Notes: generated from the letters alone by a model not told the origin. Counted from the stretch's first letter, positions 9,901 to 19,205 are shown. The stretch: 64,000 nt of DNA from Terriglobia bacterium (GCA_009838515.1 VXRL01000080.1:89121-153120); one strand, 5' to 3'. Made by a program: numbers and translations.

Positions 9901-10375
9901 CGTCAACGCGATCATCGGGGGATGGCAGTTCAACGCGATCGTCTCCTACCAGGGCGGTACGCCTTCGGAGATCGGGCAGGCCAACAACTCGCCGCTCTTC
10001 GCGAGCAGGCAAGTCCCGAACATTCTCTCGAGCAATATCGACATGCGCGGCGGGAACTTCGACCCGGCGACCGACAAGGCGATGAACATCGGCGCATTCG
10101 AGGAGGTGGGTCCGTTCGACTTCGGCAATGGCACGATCTTTCTGGGCAACTCGCGCAACTTCCCGATTCTGAACGAGGACTTCGGCCTGATGAAACGCGT
10201 TTATGCAACGGAGGACTTCAACGTCGAGTTCCGATTCGAGGTCTTCAATGCGTTCAACCGCGTCGTCTTCGGAGGTGCCGCCGGAAATGTCAGTAATCCG
10301 GCCGGTTTCGGAAGCGTCGGCGGGCAAGGCAACGCGCCACGGAGCGGCCAGGTCGCCCTGAAGATCAACTTCTAG
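6986..10375 (+). CDS. Oar-like TonB-dependent receptor with carboxypeptidase regulatory-like domain
   Basis: This outer-membrane receptor has about 1129 residues. The ORF track starts at a TTG (6968), but the ATG at 6986 is preceded by GGAGG at 5 nt and begins a clean signal peptide ending in VAFAQ. Residues about 26-110 form a carboxypeptidase regulatory-like (CarboxypepD_reg) domain (GTVRGTVSDTTGATIGDVTVTATNQDTG). A plug domain follows (HINGSQTLSKEIQMDGMSMT; VQEFSLLTNNYPAEYGNSGGGV). A large beta-barrel then runs to the C-terminal strand VALKINF, whose terminal Phe fits outer-membrane insertion. No clear TonB box is seen, as is usual for Oar-type receptors. Such receptors are abundant in Acidobacteriota and are inferred to import oligosaccharides or other large ligands. 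It has its own promoter and appears monocistronic. Confidence 0.9.
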   Translation: MVYSAVSAARLGAALLVLAMVAFAQTERGTVRGTVSDTTGATIGDVTVTATNQDTGVVSETVSTAAGIYQIPQIRPGTYTVQAEFSGFKTFVRENIRVAAGAIVPLDLQMEVGDVTESVTVSAAAITLKTESTEVSTEVNPKSFVELPLQVVGGSGRAVESFIFLAPGTSGNTFDAHINGSQTLSKEIQMDGMSMTTAEVGGDPRVILLPPEAVQEFSLLTNNYPAEYGNSGGGVERLVVRSGTNEFHGNAYEFLRNDKLDASGFFAPKRSIQRRNEFGASFGGPIVRNRSFFFMNWHWYKYRSGALNQSGSVPTPMMKRGDFSELIPAGEGIIYDPGTTRPVGTGFERDPFPGNEIPSSLHSSISNKIWALVPDPDGPGLFNNIFAQGNSRNDNRNNTIKLDHSLADAHRLSIMYTFGKNTDNGPFAVLPQPVSDSRQGVRGPVANNGRINYDWIVSPTILFHMGAGISRQDQLLVNEETEGMGWNEQLGIRGTDNGPFPEIIIDPWNSYARHQRGLSTVSTTYLYSPSLSWTKGKHNVKFGAEVRKLQNNLALSPHTGNFTFNRNETALPGVTGTGNVLASFLLGDVDSGSFNIRARTGTRHSYTALYVQDDYKVLPNVTLNLGVRWDIFTPLTEVNDQHSVMDPNLPNPGADGFPGALVFAGDCDVCTGTKRLVGNNTTDFNSLGPRLGVAWKLNDKLVFRTAYAVSYFPTGGLGGSNAKAPSTGFTSTGRFFSSDLGVTPGFNWEDGFPQDFKRPPLRDPAFANGQRADLWNTGANQPMYTQSFNAGFQYQLAPTWLLDIAWVGNKSTRLPTGVFNPMQVDSQHLRLGNLLTLPIDHPEVAAAGFGRPYPSFEGTLNQSLRLYPQFTSLNFTQSANVGNSSYHALQVKVEKEFDEGLWLLASYTWQKTLTDASSALGAFFGSTARDHYNRGLEKALARFDVPHRFVTALNFELPFGKGKALGGNAGGVVNAIIGGWQFNAIVSYQGGTPSEIGQANNSPLFASRQVPNILSSNIDMRGGNFDPATDKAMNIGAFEEVGPFDFGNGTIFLGNSRNFPILNEDFGLMKRVYATEDFNVEFRFEVFNAFNRVVFGGAAGNVSNPAGFGSVGGQGNAPRSGQVALKINF

Positions 10376-10987
10376 CGAGGGAAGTAGGATCAGCGGTGCC
10401 GGAGGTTGCCTCGAGCGGACAGGGCGGCTTCCGGCTCCGCTCCCTGAGGCGGCGGAATCGCTGGGGTTGTGGGAGCCTGTAGGGCCCTGCAACTGGGTGC
10501 GGACAAGAGGAGCTTCGGAAATTCTGCGCCAAATCCGTGTGTGACGTCGGTTGCGAATAGGGCCTATATGGCAGTCGTTGCATTCAGGCCAATAGATCGT
10601 CTGGGGGCTTATCTACGAGAGTTTCGCGCAACGTCTCGATCAAGACCCGGTTTTCGCCAGGAGCGATCGAAGCCGAAGTAGAGCGGCCCGTGCACTCAAT
10701 TCCGCGATTACCGGGACGTTCCCTCGGGCTTGACGCGTCCTCTTCGAGATCGAATGACAGGGACGTAGAGGCCGCGAATCAACGCCCGTGAAATCGGAGG
10801 GACCCGAAGCAAGGAATCTGTCATTGCCGCGAGAGCTGCGACCCGCAAGTCACCTGTCCCAAGCTCGGCTGTATTGCGAGTCGGCCCCGTCGAGCTTGCA
10901 CCTCTGAATCCGGTTCCCGACACCGCGGGCCGGGATCTAGCTTCCCTTGCTAAGCCCCGTCCCTCGCCATTTGCGTTGCAACGACTG
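10376..10987. other. Intergenic region, 612 bp, no supported gene
   Basis: This gap separates convergent genes (the Oar-like receptor and the multiheme cytochrome). The short ORFs listed here (10469-10681, 10708-10998, 10874-11092) have no recognisable domain, no Shine-Dalgarno site and low-complexity composition, so I do not call them. No tRNA cloverleaf or strong stem followed by a T-run was found. Confidence 0.5.
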
Positions 10988-12841
10988 CTAGGGTGCACCC
11001 GGTCTGCGACTGGTCGGCGCTGTCAGGGGTTCACCGGATTCCAAGGCTTGCTTGGCCTGTCTTGCAAAGATGCTGTCGGGGGTGTGTTCTAGGTATCGCT
11101 CCCAGGTTTGCGCCGCCAATCCCGGCTCATCGACGCTTGCGTAGATCTGTGCCAGTACCCGGTAACTTGACTCGACCAAGGGATCTGACTCGATTGCTCG
11201 CTCAAGGGCCTGGACGGCCCCGTTGAAGTTGCCGCTGGCATGTAGGCCGTCGGCTAGGCTCTGAAGCCAGATCGGGTTCCTCGGCTCCACTCTGACAACA
11301 TGTTCGAACAGTTCGGTCGCGAGTTCGGTTCTCCCGCGCAGCAGGAACATGCGGCCCAAGGCATGAGGAATGGCCACGTCGGTTTCTGGGAAGTCCCTCA
11401 TCGCCGGAACGAGATTCCGAAGCGCTGCCTCGCTTTCCTGCTGCGGAGAGTGGCTCCGTTCTGCCAAGCGAGCATAGGCCAGGCCGAGATTCCTCTGCGC
11501 CAGAGAGCCCTGCGGTTCGCGCCACGCCTTCAGTTTCCACAAGGTCTCACCACGCGAAGGTTCTTCTCGATTGCGAGCGATGCTGTGGTCGGTGAAGGCA
11601 CTATGGCCGCTGTCGTAGGCCCGCCGGGAAGGCATGTGGCAGCCGACGCAGTCTTGCAGGGGTTCGGGATGTCGTGCCAGGGCTGTCGGAGTGTGGCATC
11701 CTTGGCATTTCTGCCGGTAGTAGTCCGACCCGTCATCTGGCTTTCCATGTGGGTCGTGACAGGTGCCACACCATAGGGAATCTCCGCTGACCTGAGCGCA
11801 ACGACTCGCTGCGAGTTGCTCGACATGGCTGACTACTTTGAATTCCGGTACGCCCGAACTCGGGCTGGGTTGCTCGTAGAGATAGACCGAGAACACCTCT
11901 TCGAGTTCCATGCCGGGCCGGAAGTCCCCGAACGTTCGATTGGGGTTCAGTATGCGCGCCTCGCCGCTCAGGTGGCACTGCTCACAAATGCTGTCCCTTG
12001 CGCGGGCTGGGAGCTCGGAGGGGCTGAGGATCGTATCGGCTGACGGATTGGCAAGATGCTCTCGTGTCGCCCCGTGGCACCTGTCGCAGGAGATTGCTTC
12101 CGCGTCAAACGACGGATTCCCGTACTGGTTGAGCGTTCCTCGAATCGGCCGGGGCCGCCCAGCGTGGCACCACACGCACTCCGCTGTCACCGGGCGTTCG
12201 AATTCAGGGTGGGCGTTGTCTTCGTATCCCGGAGCGACATCCCATAGGCCGCGTCTCGTGTAGTAGGAAATAGGGGACTGGAACAGGTGCCTGCCGCGCG
12301 CTACCAAGTAACCGAAGGCATGGTTTCCCGATCCGATCACGAACTCGACTCGATTCTCTGAGTCCCAACCGTCTCGCTCCACCCGTTGAAGCATTCCTCT
12401 TGCTGTCGACTCGACAACGAACCGGGATCCGGAGAATTCGTGACTAAACGAGGCGTCCAGCCGGTGGTGTGAGCGGCTCAACGAGCGCCCCATGCCGGTT
12501 TCCAGGTACGCTTCAACCTGCTTGGCGTGACAAGCAGTGCATGGCGAATCGTCAGCGATGCCGGAACCACTCAGAACGGTCAGCATGGCGGCCAACGCGA
12601 ATACCAACGTGCGGATCCTGGTCTTGGCTAAGTCGTAAAATCCGTGCTGGGGCTTTAGACGGCTTCGCCTTGCCGAGGCGAGCCCGGTGGGATACACTCT
12701 TGACCGGCGCGTGCACGGGGCAGCGAATCGCCATCGAACGTCCGGTCCCGCCCAACAGTCCATGCGCTGACTCTCGTGGTCGGCGTACCGAGCGTTGTCG
12801 GTGAACGCGGACGCGGATAGCCAACGATGGTGCTGATGCAT
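10988..12841 (-). CDS. Multiheme c-type cytochrome with C-terminal TPR repeats
   Basis: The protein carries seven CxxCH haem-binding motifs: CTACH, CVWCH, CDRCH, CEQCH, CGTCH, CQGCH and CVGCH. This is cytochrome c554-like. About 200 residues of TPR-like helices follow (LAQRNLGLAYARLAERSHSPQQ to the end). A transmembrane or signal segment (KTRIRTLVFALAAMLTVLSGSGIA) lies directly before the first haem motif, so the cytochrome part is periplasmic. The start is uncertain. The track start (13183) would overlap the upstream gene by 140 nt. The ATG at 12841 has GGGGAG at 7 nt, the best ribosome site, but leaves about 75 unusual residues before the signal segment. GTG at 12697 would give a shorter leader. 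It follows the fused MFS/spermidine synthase gene on the same strand. A role in periplasmic electron transfer or complex assembly is inferred. Confidence 0.75.
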   Translation of the reverse strand: MHQHHRWLSASAFTDNARYADHESQRMDCWAGPDVRWRFAAPCTRRSRVYPTGLASARRSRLKPQHGFYDLAKTRIRTLVFALAAMLTVLSGSGIADDSPCTACHAKQVEAYLETGMGRSLSRSHHRLDASFSHEFSGSRFVVESTARGMLQRVERDGWDSENRVEFVIGSGNHAFGYLVARGRHLFQSPISYYTRRGLWDVAPGYEDNAHPEFERPVTAECVWCHAGRPRPIRGTLNQYGNPSFDAEAISCDRCHGATREHLANPSADTILSPSELPARARDSICEQCHLSGEARILNPNRTFGDFRPGMELEEVFSVYLYEQPSPSSGVPEFKVVSHVEQLAASRCAQVSGDSLWCGTCHDPHGKPDDGSDYYRQKCQGCHTPTALARHPEPLQDCVGCHMPSRRAYDSGHSAFTDHSIARNREEPSRGETLWKLKAWREPQGSLAQRNLGLAYARLAERSHSPQQESEAALRNLVPAMRDFPETDVAIPHALGRMFLLRGRTELATELFEHVVRVEPRNPIWLQSLADGLHASGNFNGAVQALERAIESDPLVESSYRVLAQIYASVDEPGLAAQTWERYLEHTPDSIFARQAKQALESGEPLTAPTSRRPGAP

Positions 12842-13043
12842 TATTTTCTCCCCGCCCAGCATGGTGTGGGAGACCAAGGGTAAGCCGGGAGACGTGAGCG
12901 ACGCGAGAGCCGCAACTTCGTTTCGGTGCGGGCTCAGGCCTCGTGGACCGTCTACCCTAGCGGCCATAACCCCACCTTTCGGTCTGTGGCTCGCGCAGGG
13001 TAGTTCAAAGCGTCCCGCCTCCTGATGGCCTGTAGCCACGTAT

Positions 13044-16000
13044 TCAAGGTCGACTCCCTGCATGGGCCAGCGCCTGATCATATAATTGCTGGATTCTCGG
13101 CGAGGGGACGGGTAGGATTTCCAGCGCCCGCACCAGGACGAGAATTGCGTCCTCCCATCGTCCTTGCAGGGCATAGACTTCACCTAGGCGGCCAAGTGCC
13201 ACAGCGTGTTCCGAATGCTGTTCCACCACCTGCACCAGATGCCCCTCCACCAGTTCCCAGCGACCGTCCTCGGCGTATAGGTCGGCCAGAAGCAGACGGG
13301 GACTTGGCTCATCCGGACGGAGCCTCACAGCCATCTCGAGCAGCGTTGCGGCCCGGTCCCGATCTCCCACGGCTGCATGCAGGCGGCCAATGCTCTCAGA
13401 TGCATGGAAGTCGATGAATGCGTCTTCCGGAGCAAGCGAGCGAGCTTCGCGGAACGCCTGAAAGCCGTCTTCGGCCTGGCCGTTACCGAGGGCGAACGTG
13501 CCACGGTACAAGTGCCGCATAGCGGTTTCGCGGCGTTCGATCCGCCGGATGCTGTCGTTGACATCGGCACCGAGGGATTCAACGTTGAGCAGGGGCACGA
13601 CGCTCGTCTTCAAGCGGGCCAGCTTCTGGATCGTCTCCCAGCCGTACCGCCTGTTGGTGTAGTCGTTGCGTGGAGCCGAGAACTCGATCCTCGGCCGGTC
13701 GTCGGTGTTCAACGGTGCACCGGCAACGAATTCCGCGAGTTCCCGCCCGCGCATCAGGAACGCGCAGAGCAGGCTGGTTTCATCGTTTCCGAAGACGAGC
13801 CCGTCGGAAACTGCCTGGTCCAGCAGGCGTTGGCGCAGGCGAGCGATTTCGAGCAAGGATGAGCCGTTCCTGCCGACCAAGCCGACCACCGGGTACATCA
13901 TGTCCGGATCCCCCAGCCAGAGTTCCGCCTCGGGGAACACTTCTAGGAACGTGGCGGCTATGGTTCGGAACTCCACCTCGGTCAGCTGGTAGAGCGGAAC
14001 CCACTGGACCACGACGCCTCGGTCGGCGAGCCGAGACTTGGCGACCTCGTAGTGCTCGAGGGAATACAGGCTTCCTGTGCCGGCGTCGGCCGGAAAGAAG
14101 ATGTCGGCCACGATCACGTCGAATCGCTCGCTGGTTGTCAGCAAGAAATTGCGTCCGTCCCCGACCACGAAACGCGTTCGCTCGTCCTTCAGGATGTCGT
14201 GGTTCTGCCCGGAGAAGTACGGTGCTGTTTCCGCAAGGCTCTCGACCAGGTCAACGATCCAGATCGTTTCGACGGGATGCCTGGCGACAGCTCCGGCAGT
14301 CATCCCTGCGCCCATCCCGATCGTCAATACCTTACGGGGGTCGGGGTGCAACAGCATCGGAATGTGCCCCAGCCCCTGGGACGAGCGCGCCCCGAGCCTG
14401 CCTGCCTGGACCTTGTTGTCGATCATCAGCAGCACGTTGTCCTCTGTCTGCTCGACTCGCACGTTGGCTACCAATCCGTCCTTGTAAAAGAGGAGTTTCC
14501 TCGCGTCGGCAGACGCGCCAATGCCAACGTAGAGGTCAGTCGCGTGCCCCGCTGCGAGACCGATGGCTGCCAGAGCCACTGTCGCGGCCATCACGGATCG
14601 CTTCGCCGCCCGGCCGGCACCAGGCTCCAGCGCCAGCAAGACCAGCGCCACCGCGATACTGACGGCTGACACGAGCATCATTCCGTACTTCACCCCGATC
14701 GTCGGGATGATCACGAATCCGGCCAGGAAGGAGCCGGCAATCGCGCCGATACAGTTCACCGCGTAGACGCCGCCAACCGTCCTGCCTAATCCTTCCATCC
14801 CGGTTACGCAGATTCGGCTCACAAGCGGAAACGTGCAGCCCAGCAGTAAGGTCGGGATTAGCATGACCGCAAAGCACAGCAGCAGTTGGAGGGCGATCAT
14901 GATTCCCCAATCGGCCTCCGCGGGTTGGATGATTCCCGAAGCCAAGTTGGGCATCACGCGAAAGAAGTGAATCAGTGCCAATGCGTAGAGGCCAACTGCA
15001 GCCTGGATGGTTCCGAACAAGAAGACCGGTCGCCGAGACCGCTGCCAGTACTTTCCGTAGAGGAAGCTCCCTATGCCAATTCCGCACAGGAACGCTGCCA
15101 GGATCAAGGTGAAGCTGTAGGTCGTCGAGTGCAAGGCGACGCCGAGGTTACGAGTCCAGAGGACTTCGTACCCGAGAGCTGCCGCACCGGAGATCCCGAA
15201 CGCGCCAAGAACCAACAGGACGAGTTTCGGCGAGTACACTTCAGCGGCCGAGCCTTGTTTCGATCCGGAACGCGCCGCGCGCTGCGAGCCCCGTCCAAGG
15301 GGCCGTTCACGGCTGTCGCGTGACGACTTGACGCGAAGCCGCGAACCTTTGGGCGTCCGGGTCTCCGCGACTGCCGGGGCAGCGGTGCGGTGCAGGACCA
15401 GTGCGAAGCAGCCAACGGCGAGGTTCAGCACGATCGCCAAGGTATGGGAGGCCGAGACACCCAAGGTCTCGATCAGCAGGAAACCTGTCACCACGCAACC
15501 CAGCGCGGCCCCGATAGTGTTCACCGCGTACAGGTAGCCCAGGCCCCTGCCGATACGGTCACGGGCCTCGACAATAGATCTGCCAAGGACCGGCAGCGAG
15601 GCGCCCATGAGCGTGGTTGGCAGCAGCATCACCAGGAGACTGGCGAGAAAGCGCGCGAGCGAAACACCCAGGAACGAGTCCGGCGCGAGGTGGCTGAGAT
15701 CGGCTGCGATGCCTTGGGCGTGCGGAATCAATGACGGCAGGAAGGCGGCGTATCCGCCGATCCCCAGTTCGAGCAGGCCATAGAGAAGTAGGGGCCTCCC
15801 GAACTGGTCGACGATCCTTCCGAACACCCAGCTGCCCAAGGCCAAGCCGGCAAAATAAGCAGCCAGCACCGTGCTGACCGCCAGGACGGTGGCACCGAAG
15901 ACCACGGTGAACATGCGAGCCCACAGCAGCTCGTACACTAGCCCGGTGAAGCCGGTAACCAGGAATAGGCCTAGCAGTACCGGCTGGAGACGACGCATGT

Positions 16001-16118
16001 CGCGCGTTGCTACGGTCCGTGCCGAAGCGGAACCGTCTAAGCGACACGTTACCGTACCAATTGTTGCGGTGTCCTGCAATGAAGGCTTCGCGGCTGCAGC
16101 CATTCTCATCTGAGCCAT
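13044..16118 (-). CDS. Fused MFS-like membrane domain / spermidine synthase-like domain / TPR protein
   Basis: This 1024-residue protein starts with a hydrophobic domain of many membrane helices in two halves (LQPVLLGLFLVTGFTGLVYELLWARMF near residue 43; LVLLVLGAFGISGAAALGYEVLWTRNLG near residue 300). A SAM-binding spermidine synthase-like domain follows (VLTIGMGAGMTAGAVARHP; FVVGDGRNFLLTTSERFDVIVADIFFP, near residues 610-700). The last 150 residues are TPR-like (AVGDRDRAATLLEMAVRLRPDEPSPRLLLADLYAEDGRW). The architecture matches the 'fused MFS/spermidine synthase' family of unproven activity. In the synthase motif the canonical DxPxG is replaced by DIFFPADAG, so true aminopropyl transfer is doubtful. 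ATG at 15998 (MRRLQPVLLGLF) is a credible shorter start because residues 1-40 look unstructured. It probably forms an operon with the downstream cytochrome gene. Confidence 0.82.
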   Translation of the reverse strand: MAQMRMAAAAKPSLQDTATIGTVTCRLDGSASARTVATRDMRRLQPVLLGLFLVTGFTGLVYELLWARMFTVVFGATVLAVSTVLAAYFAGLALGSWVFGRIVDQFGRPLLLYGLLELGIGGYAAFLPSLIPHAQGIAADLSHLAPDSFLGVSLARFLASLLVMLLPTTLMGASLPVLGRSIVEARDRIGRGLGYLYAVNTIGAALGCVVTGFLLIETLGVSASHTLAIVLNLAVGCFALVLHRTAAPAVAETRTPKGSRLRVKSSRDSRERPLGRGSQRAARSGSKQGSAAEVYSPKLVLLVLGAFGISGAAALGYEVLWTRNLGVALHSTTYSFTLILAAFLCGIGIGSFLYGKYWQRSRRPVFLFGTIQAAVGLYALALIHFFRVMPNLASGIIQPAEADWGIMIALQLLLCFAVMLIPTLLLGCTFPLVSRICVTGMEGLGRTVGGVYAVNCIGAIAGSFLAGFVIIPTIGVKYGMMLVSAVSIAVALVLLALEPGAGRAAKRSVMAATVALAAIGLAAGHATDLYVGIGASADARKLLFYKDGLVANVRVEQTEDNVLLMIDNKVQAGRLGARSSQGLGHIPMLLHPDPRKVLTIGMGAGMTAGAVARHPVETIWIVDLVESLAETAPYFSGQNHDILKDERTRFVVGDGRNFLLTTSERFDVIVADIFFPADAGTGSLYSLEHYEVAKSRLADRGVVVQWVPLYQLTEVEFRTIAATFLEVFPEAELWLGDPDMMYPVVGLVGRNGSSLLEIARLRQRLLDQAVSDGLVFGNDETSLLCAFLMRGRELAEFVAGAPLNTDDRPRIEFSAPRNDYTNRRYGWETIQKLARLKTSVVPLLNVESLGADVNDSIRRIERRETAMRHLYRGTFALGNGQAEDGFQAFREARSLAPEDAFIDFHASESIGRLHAAVGDRDRAATLLEMAVRLRPDEPSPRLLLADLYAEDGRWELVEGHLVQVVEQHSEHAVALGRLGEVYALQGRWEDAILVLVRALEILPVPSPRIQQLYDQALAHAGSRP

Positions 16119-16470
16119 CGCCCGATATTTCGGCGTGTAGTACCAGCCACCCGCCGCTCCCCCGCAAACCGATACATTCCGTTACAGGACGTGGGCCGGA
16201 GCGGGAATTGACCTGTTGCTACGCCTGCCGGACCGGCGTCCCTGGGCGATCGGGGTCAAGCGCGAATCGGCACCCAAGCTGAGCAAGGGATTCCGAATTG
16301 CCGCAGCTGAGCCCTAATCCTCGGAGCAGTTCGTCGTCTACGCGGGAGAGGAAGAGTTCCCGGTCGACTGCCGCGGTACCCTTGCCGGAGCTGATGAATC
16401 GTCTCCTGGCGATGGCCTTCCGCACCTTGACGGGTTCTACGAGATAGCGCCAGCCAAGGCCATGTTTCGA
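16119..16470. other. Intergenic region, about 350 bp, no supported gene
   Basis: Both flanking genes are on the minus strand. Small minus-strand ORFs (16219-16425 and 16256-16474) overlap each other in different frames, lack ribosome sites and match nothing I recognise. The region probably contains the promoter of the 13044-16118 gene, but no convincing -35/-10 pair was seen. Confidence 0.4.
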
Positions 16471-18186
16471 TCACTCGGGAGTCCCCCGCTCCTCAAGGGT
16501 GACCCACTGATTCGCACGGACGCTTTCAAGTTCTTGGCGCCTGCCCCGCGCCCATTCGACTGTCACGCGCCCTGGGACATCGCAGTTGCCAATGCCAACA
16601 TGCACTCGCGGATCGCTTCTGGACGCGTAGCTGCCCCCGTTACGAACCGCAACGCCTTGCACCTTTCCGCAGAATTCGACCTCCACCAGCGAGCCTATTC
16701 CTTCCCGGTTTACGCGAGTTCCCTGCAGCCTTACGCCTAGCCAGGAGTTCGGAGCAGTGGAGCGATTCCTCAGCACCGCGGGAATTCCGTCGATTGGCAG
16801 CATGAGCAGATCGATCCTGCCGTCGTTGTCGAAGTCAACGCTTGCGGCTCCCCGGTAGGAACTGGGTTCTGTTTGCTCAACCGCACCTTCAGAGACGCCG
16901 AACCGGCCCTGTATGTTCTCCAGGATGCCGATGCGCTGGTGGTAGGAGGTTGTCGCCAACTCGCCTGCCGTAGGGTAGACGTGGCCATTGGCGACCCAGA
17001 GGTCGCCATCCCCGTCGTTGTCCAGGTCCGAGAACCCACATCCCCATCCGAGATACGGCACGGTGGCGTTCCGTAGCCCGACACGGAAAGACACGTCCTC
17101 GAAAAGCCCGGGCTCCTGCTGCTGGAAGAGCGGGAAGTGGTCCTCGGAAAAGGTCGTGGTGAGAAGATCCGGGTCGCCGTCTCCGTCGTAGTCGCCGACG
17201 CAGACTCCCATGTCAGCCTGGGTCTCGCCATCGGCGTTGTAGGCGAGCCCCGCGGCTAGCGCGTCGTTCAGGAAGCTGCTCCCTCCCTGGTTGACAAACA
17301 GGAAATTCGCCGACGAGTCGTTTGACACGAAGATGTCAGGCAGCCCGTCTCCATTGAAATCGCCGATCAAGGGCGTGAATCCGTAGCCCGGCGTTTCCGC
17401 CAGGACGCCGGACTCGTCCGTGATGTCGGAGAATGTTCCATCTCCGTTGTTTCGATACAAGACATCCACCCCAGGCTCGAGCTGCATTGGCCCGCAGAAC
17501 ACGTTCAGACCCCGGTAGTCGCACACTGGTGGCTCTCCCTCGACTGGAAGCGTGTCCAGCCTCAGGTAGGCGGCCACGTAGAGATCGAGGTCGCCATCTG
17601 CGTCGATGTCGCCGAAGCTGCTCCCGGTGTGCCACGCGTGGCTATCAAGCAAGCCAGACGCCACACCGGTCTCAGTGAAGCTGCCGTCTCCATCGTTCCG
17701 AAACAGCAGGTCCCTTCCGATTGTCGTGATCAGGACGTCCACGTCGCCGTCATTGTCATAGTCTGCGGCGTTGGCACCGGTGCTCCAGTATTGGCAGGCT
17801 AGCCCTGACTCCTCAGTGACGTCTTCGAATTCGCGGCCCTCGAGATTTCGGTACAAATACACGCGGCGGGCGGACCGGGAGGGTGTGCGTCCGGCAACGA
17901 TCTCGCGAAGGTCGCTCATCGTCGCTCCGCTCACGATAAGGATGTCCATCCAGCCGTCGTTGTCGTAGTCGAGAACCGCCGTGCCACTCCCATTGGCTTC
18001 TGCGATCCAGTTCTTCTGGGGCCCGCCGTGAGCGACCTGGGGAGTCAGCCCGACCTCCCCAGCGACATTGACGAACCGCAGGGGGGCGCCCGCAGCTCCT
18101 GAATGAGCATGAGGCGCGCCCAATGCAAGCAGGGCCAGAGAGGTCAGGGCGGCACATTTTTCGGCCAGCGAGGACGATATCCTCAC
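16471..18186 (-). CDS. CRTAC1 family protein (FG-GAP/VCBS repeats plus ASPIC/UnbV)
   Basis: This is a 571-residue secreted protein with a signal peptide at residues 1-32 (ALTSLALLALGAPHAHSGAAG). Multiple FG-GAP/VCBS-type calcium-binding repeats carry the D-x-D-x-DG pattern (LDYDNDGWMDILIV, ADYDNDGDVDVLIT, GDIDADGDLDLYVA, GDFNGDGLPDIFVS, GDYDGDGDPDLLTT, VDFDNDGRIDLLML). These predict a beta-propeller. A C-terminal ASPIC/UnbV domain follows (NSWLGVRLQGTRVNREGIGSLVEVE). The start is a GTG overlapping the stop of the upstream TPR gene (GTGA), indicating translational coupling. CRTAC1/UnbV proteins paired with TPR proteins are common in Acidobacteriota. An extracellular binding role is likely, but the ligand is unknown. 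Confidence 0.88.
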   Translation of the reverse strand: MRISSSLAEKCAALTSLALLALGAPHAHSGAAGAPLRFVNVAGEVGLTPQVAHGGPQKNWIAEANGSGTAVLDYDNDGWMDILIVSGATMSDLREIVAGRTPSRSARRVYLYRNLEGREFEDVTEESGLACQYWSTGANAADYDNDGDVDVLITTIGRDLLFRNDGDGSFTETGVASGLLDSHAWHTGSSFGDIDADGDLDLYVAAYLRLDTLPVEGEPPVCDYRGLNVFCGPMQLEPGVDVLYRNNGDGTFSDITDESGVLAETPGYGFTPLIGDFNGDGLPDIFVSNDSSANFLFVNQGGSSFLNDALAAGLAYNADGETQADMGVCVGDYDGDGDPDLLTTTFSEDHFPLFQQQEPGLFEDVSFRVGLRNATVPYLGWGCGFSDLDNDGDGDLWVANGHVYPTAGELATTSYHQRIGILENIQGRFGVSEGAVEQTEPSSYRGAASVDFDNDGRIDLLMLPIDGIPAVLRNRSTAPNSWLGVRLQGTRVNREGIGSLVEVEFCGKVQGVAVRNGGSYASRSDPRVHVGIGNCDVPGRVTVEWARGRRQELESVRANQWVTLEERGTPE

Positions 18187-19205
18187 GGCTCGCGGAACCT
18201 TTCGAACAGCTCGAGGTGCTTCCGTCCTTCGTCCTTCAGGCCGAGCTTCATCAGGACCCGCCCCAGCTGGTAGTGGGCATCCGCATCGGTGGGCTCCTCC
18301 AGAACAACCGCGCGGAGCTGCTTTTCCGCATCCGCCAGACGGGACGCAGCGCTGTAGGCGGCGCCAAGCCTAGTTCGGGTCTGCAACGAGGACGGGTTGC
18401 GGGCGAGAGCCTCCTCGAGGAGCGTGACTGCTTTCTCGGTGTCCCCTTCGGCGAGCAATAGGGAGCCTAGGTTGTAGTACGGCCATTCGGACCGTTCCGC
18501 ACCCTCCTTTTCGACGTGGATCGCGTCCCGGTAGGCATCTTCGGCCTCCTCGAATCGCGTCAGCCCTTCCAGCGTCTGCCCTAGGTGGTTGCGAGCTTTC
18601 GCACTCCGAGGATCCAGCTCGATGGCTTTTCGAAATGCGCTCAGCGCAAGTGTGAGCTTGGAGCCCTCGAAGTAAACGCGGCCGAGGTAGTAATGCGCAT
18701 CGAAATCCTGTGGCAGCAGCCTAGCTGCCCGCTTCAGGTCGAGCTCGGCGCCGGGCCGGTCACCGAGCATGAACCGGGCCAATCCAGAGATCTTCCGAGT
18801 CTCGCCCCCATCCGGGCGCTGGTCCAGATAATGTCCAGTCCAGCCCAAGGCTTCGCTGTAGCGCCCTGCTGAGAACTCGAAATAGGCCTTGAGGTGGACT
18901 GCAGGAAGGTAGCCGGAATCCCGGGCGAGGGCGAGATCCAGGTTCGTATCGGCAGCATGTTTCCGGCCTTGTCGCGCATCGCAGAGAGCAAGGTGGTAGT
19001 AGGCTTCGGCGGGCACGTTCGACGAGTCCTGCACCAAGGTTTCCAAGATCTTCCTTGCTTCCGCAAAACGCTCTTGACGGACGAGTTCCGCCGCAATCCC
19101 GAGGGACTCCCGCTGAGCAAGCTGGCCTGTCGCGACGCCTAGGTGTAGGATCACTGCAACAAGCACCGATGCCGCGCCTCGCAGGCTTCCAGATCCGCGA
19201 TTCAT
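18183..19205 (-). CDS. TPR-repeat protein, exported, coupled to CRTAC1 gene
   Basis: This 340-residue protein is built almost wholly of tetratricopeptide repeats (for example AEAYYHLALCDARQGRKHAADTNLDLALARDSG; FDAHYYLGRVYFEGSKLTLALSAFRKAIELDPRS; DADAHYQLGRVLMKLGLKDEGRKHLELFERF). An N-terminal hydrophobic signal is present (GAASVLVAVILHLGVATGQLAQ). It starts at ATG 19205 and its TGA overlaps the GTG of the CRTAC1 gene by 4 nt, so the two products are probably made together and may interact. It diverges from the next TPR gene, leaving a shared intergenic region of about 125 nt. Confidence 0.85.
   Translation of the reverse strand: MNRGSGSLRGAASVLVAVILHLGVATGQLAQRESLGIAAELVRQERFAEARKILETLVQDSSNVPAEAYYHLALCDARQGRKHAADTNLDLALARDSGYLPAVHLKAYFEFSAGRYSEALGWTGHYLDQRPDGGETRKISGLARFMLGDRPGAELDLKRAARLLPQDFDAHYYLGRVYFEGSKLTLALSAFRKAIELDPRSAKARNHLGQTLEGLTRFEEAEDAYRDAIHVEKEGAERSEWPYYNLGSLLLAEGDTEKAVTLLEEALARNPSSLQTRTRLGAAYSAASRLADAEKQLRAVVLEEPTDADAHYQLGRVLMKLGLKDEGRKHLELFERFREP

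Noticed and set aside
12842-13183. N-terminal extension of the multiheme cytochrome ORF to 13183
   Set aside because: It overlaps the end of the preceding gene by 140 nt, has no family similarity, and a better ribosome site lies at ATG 12841.
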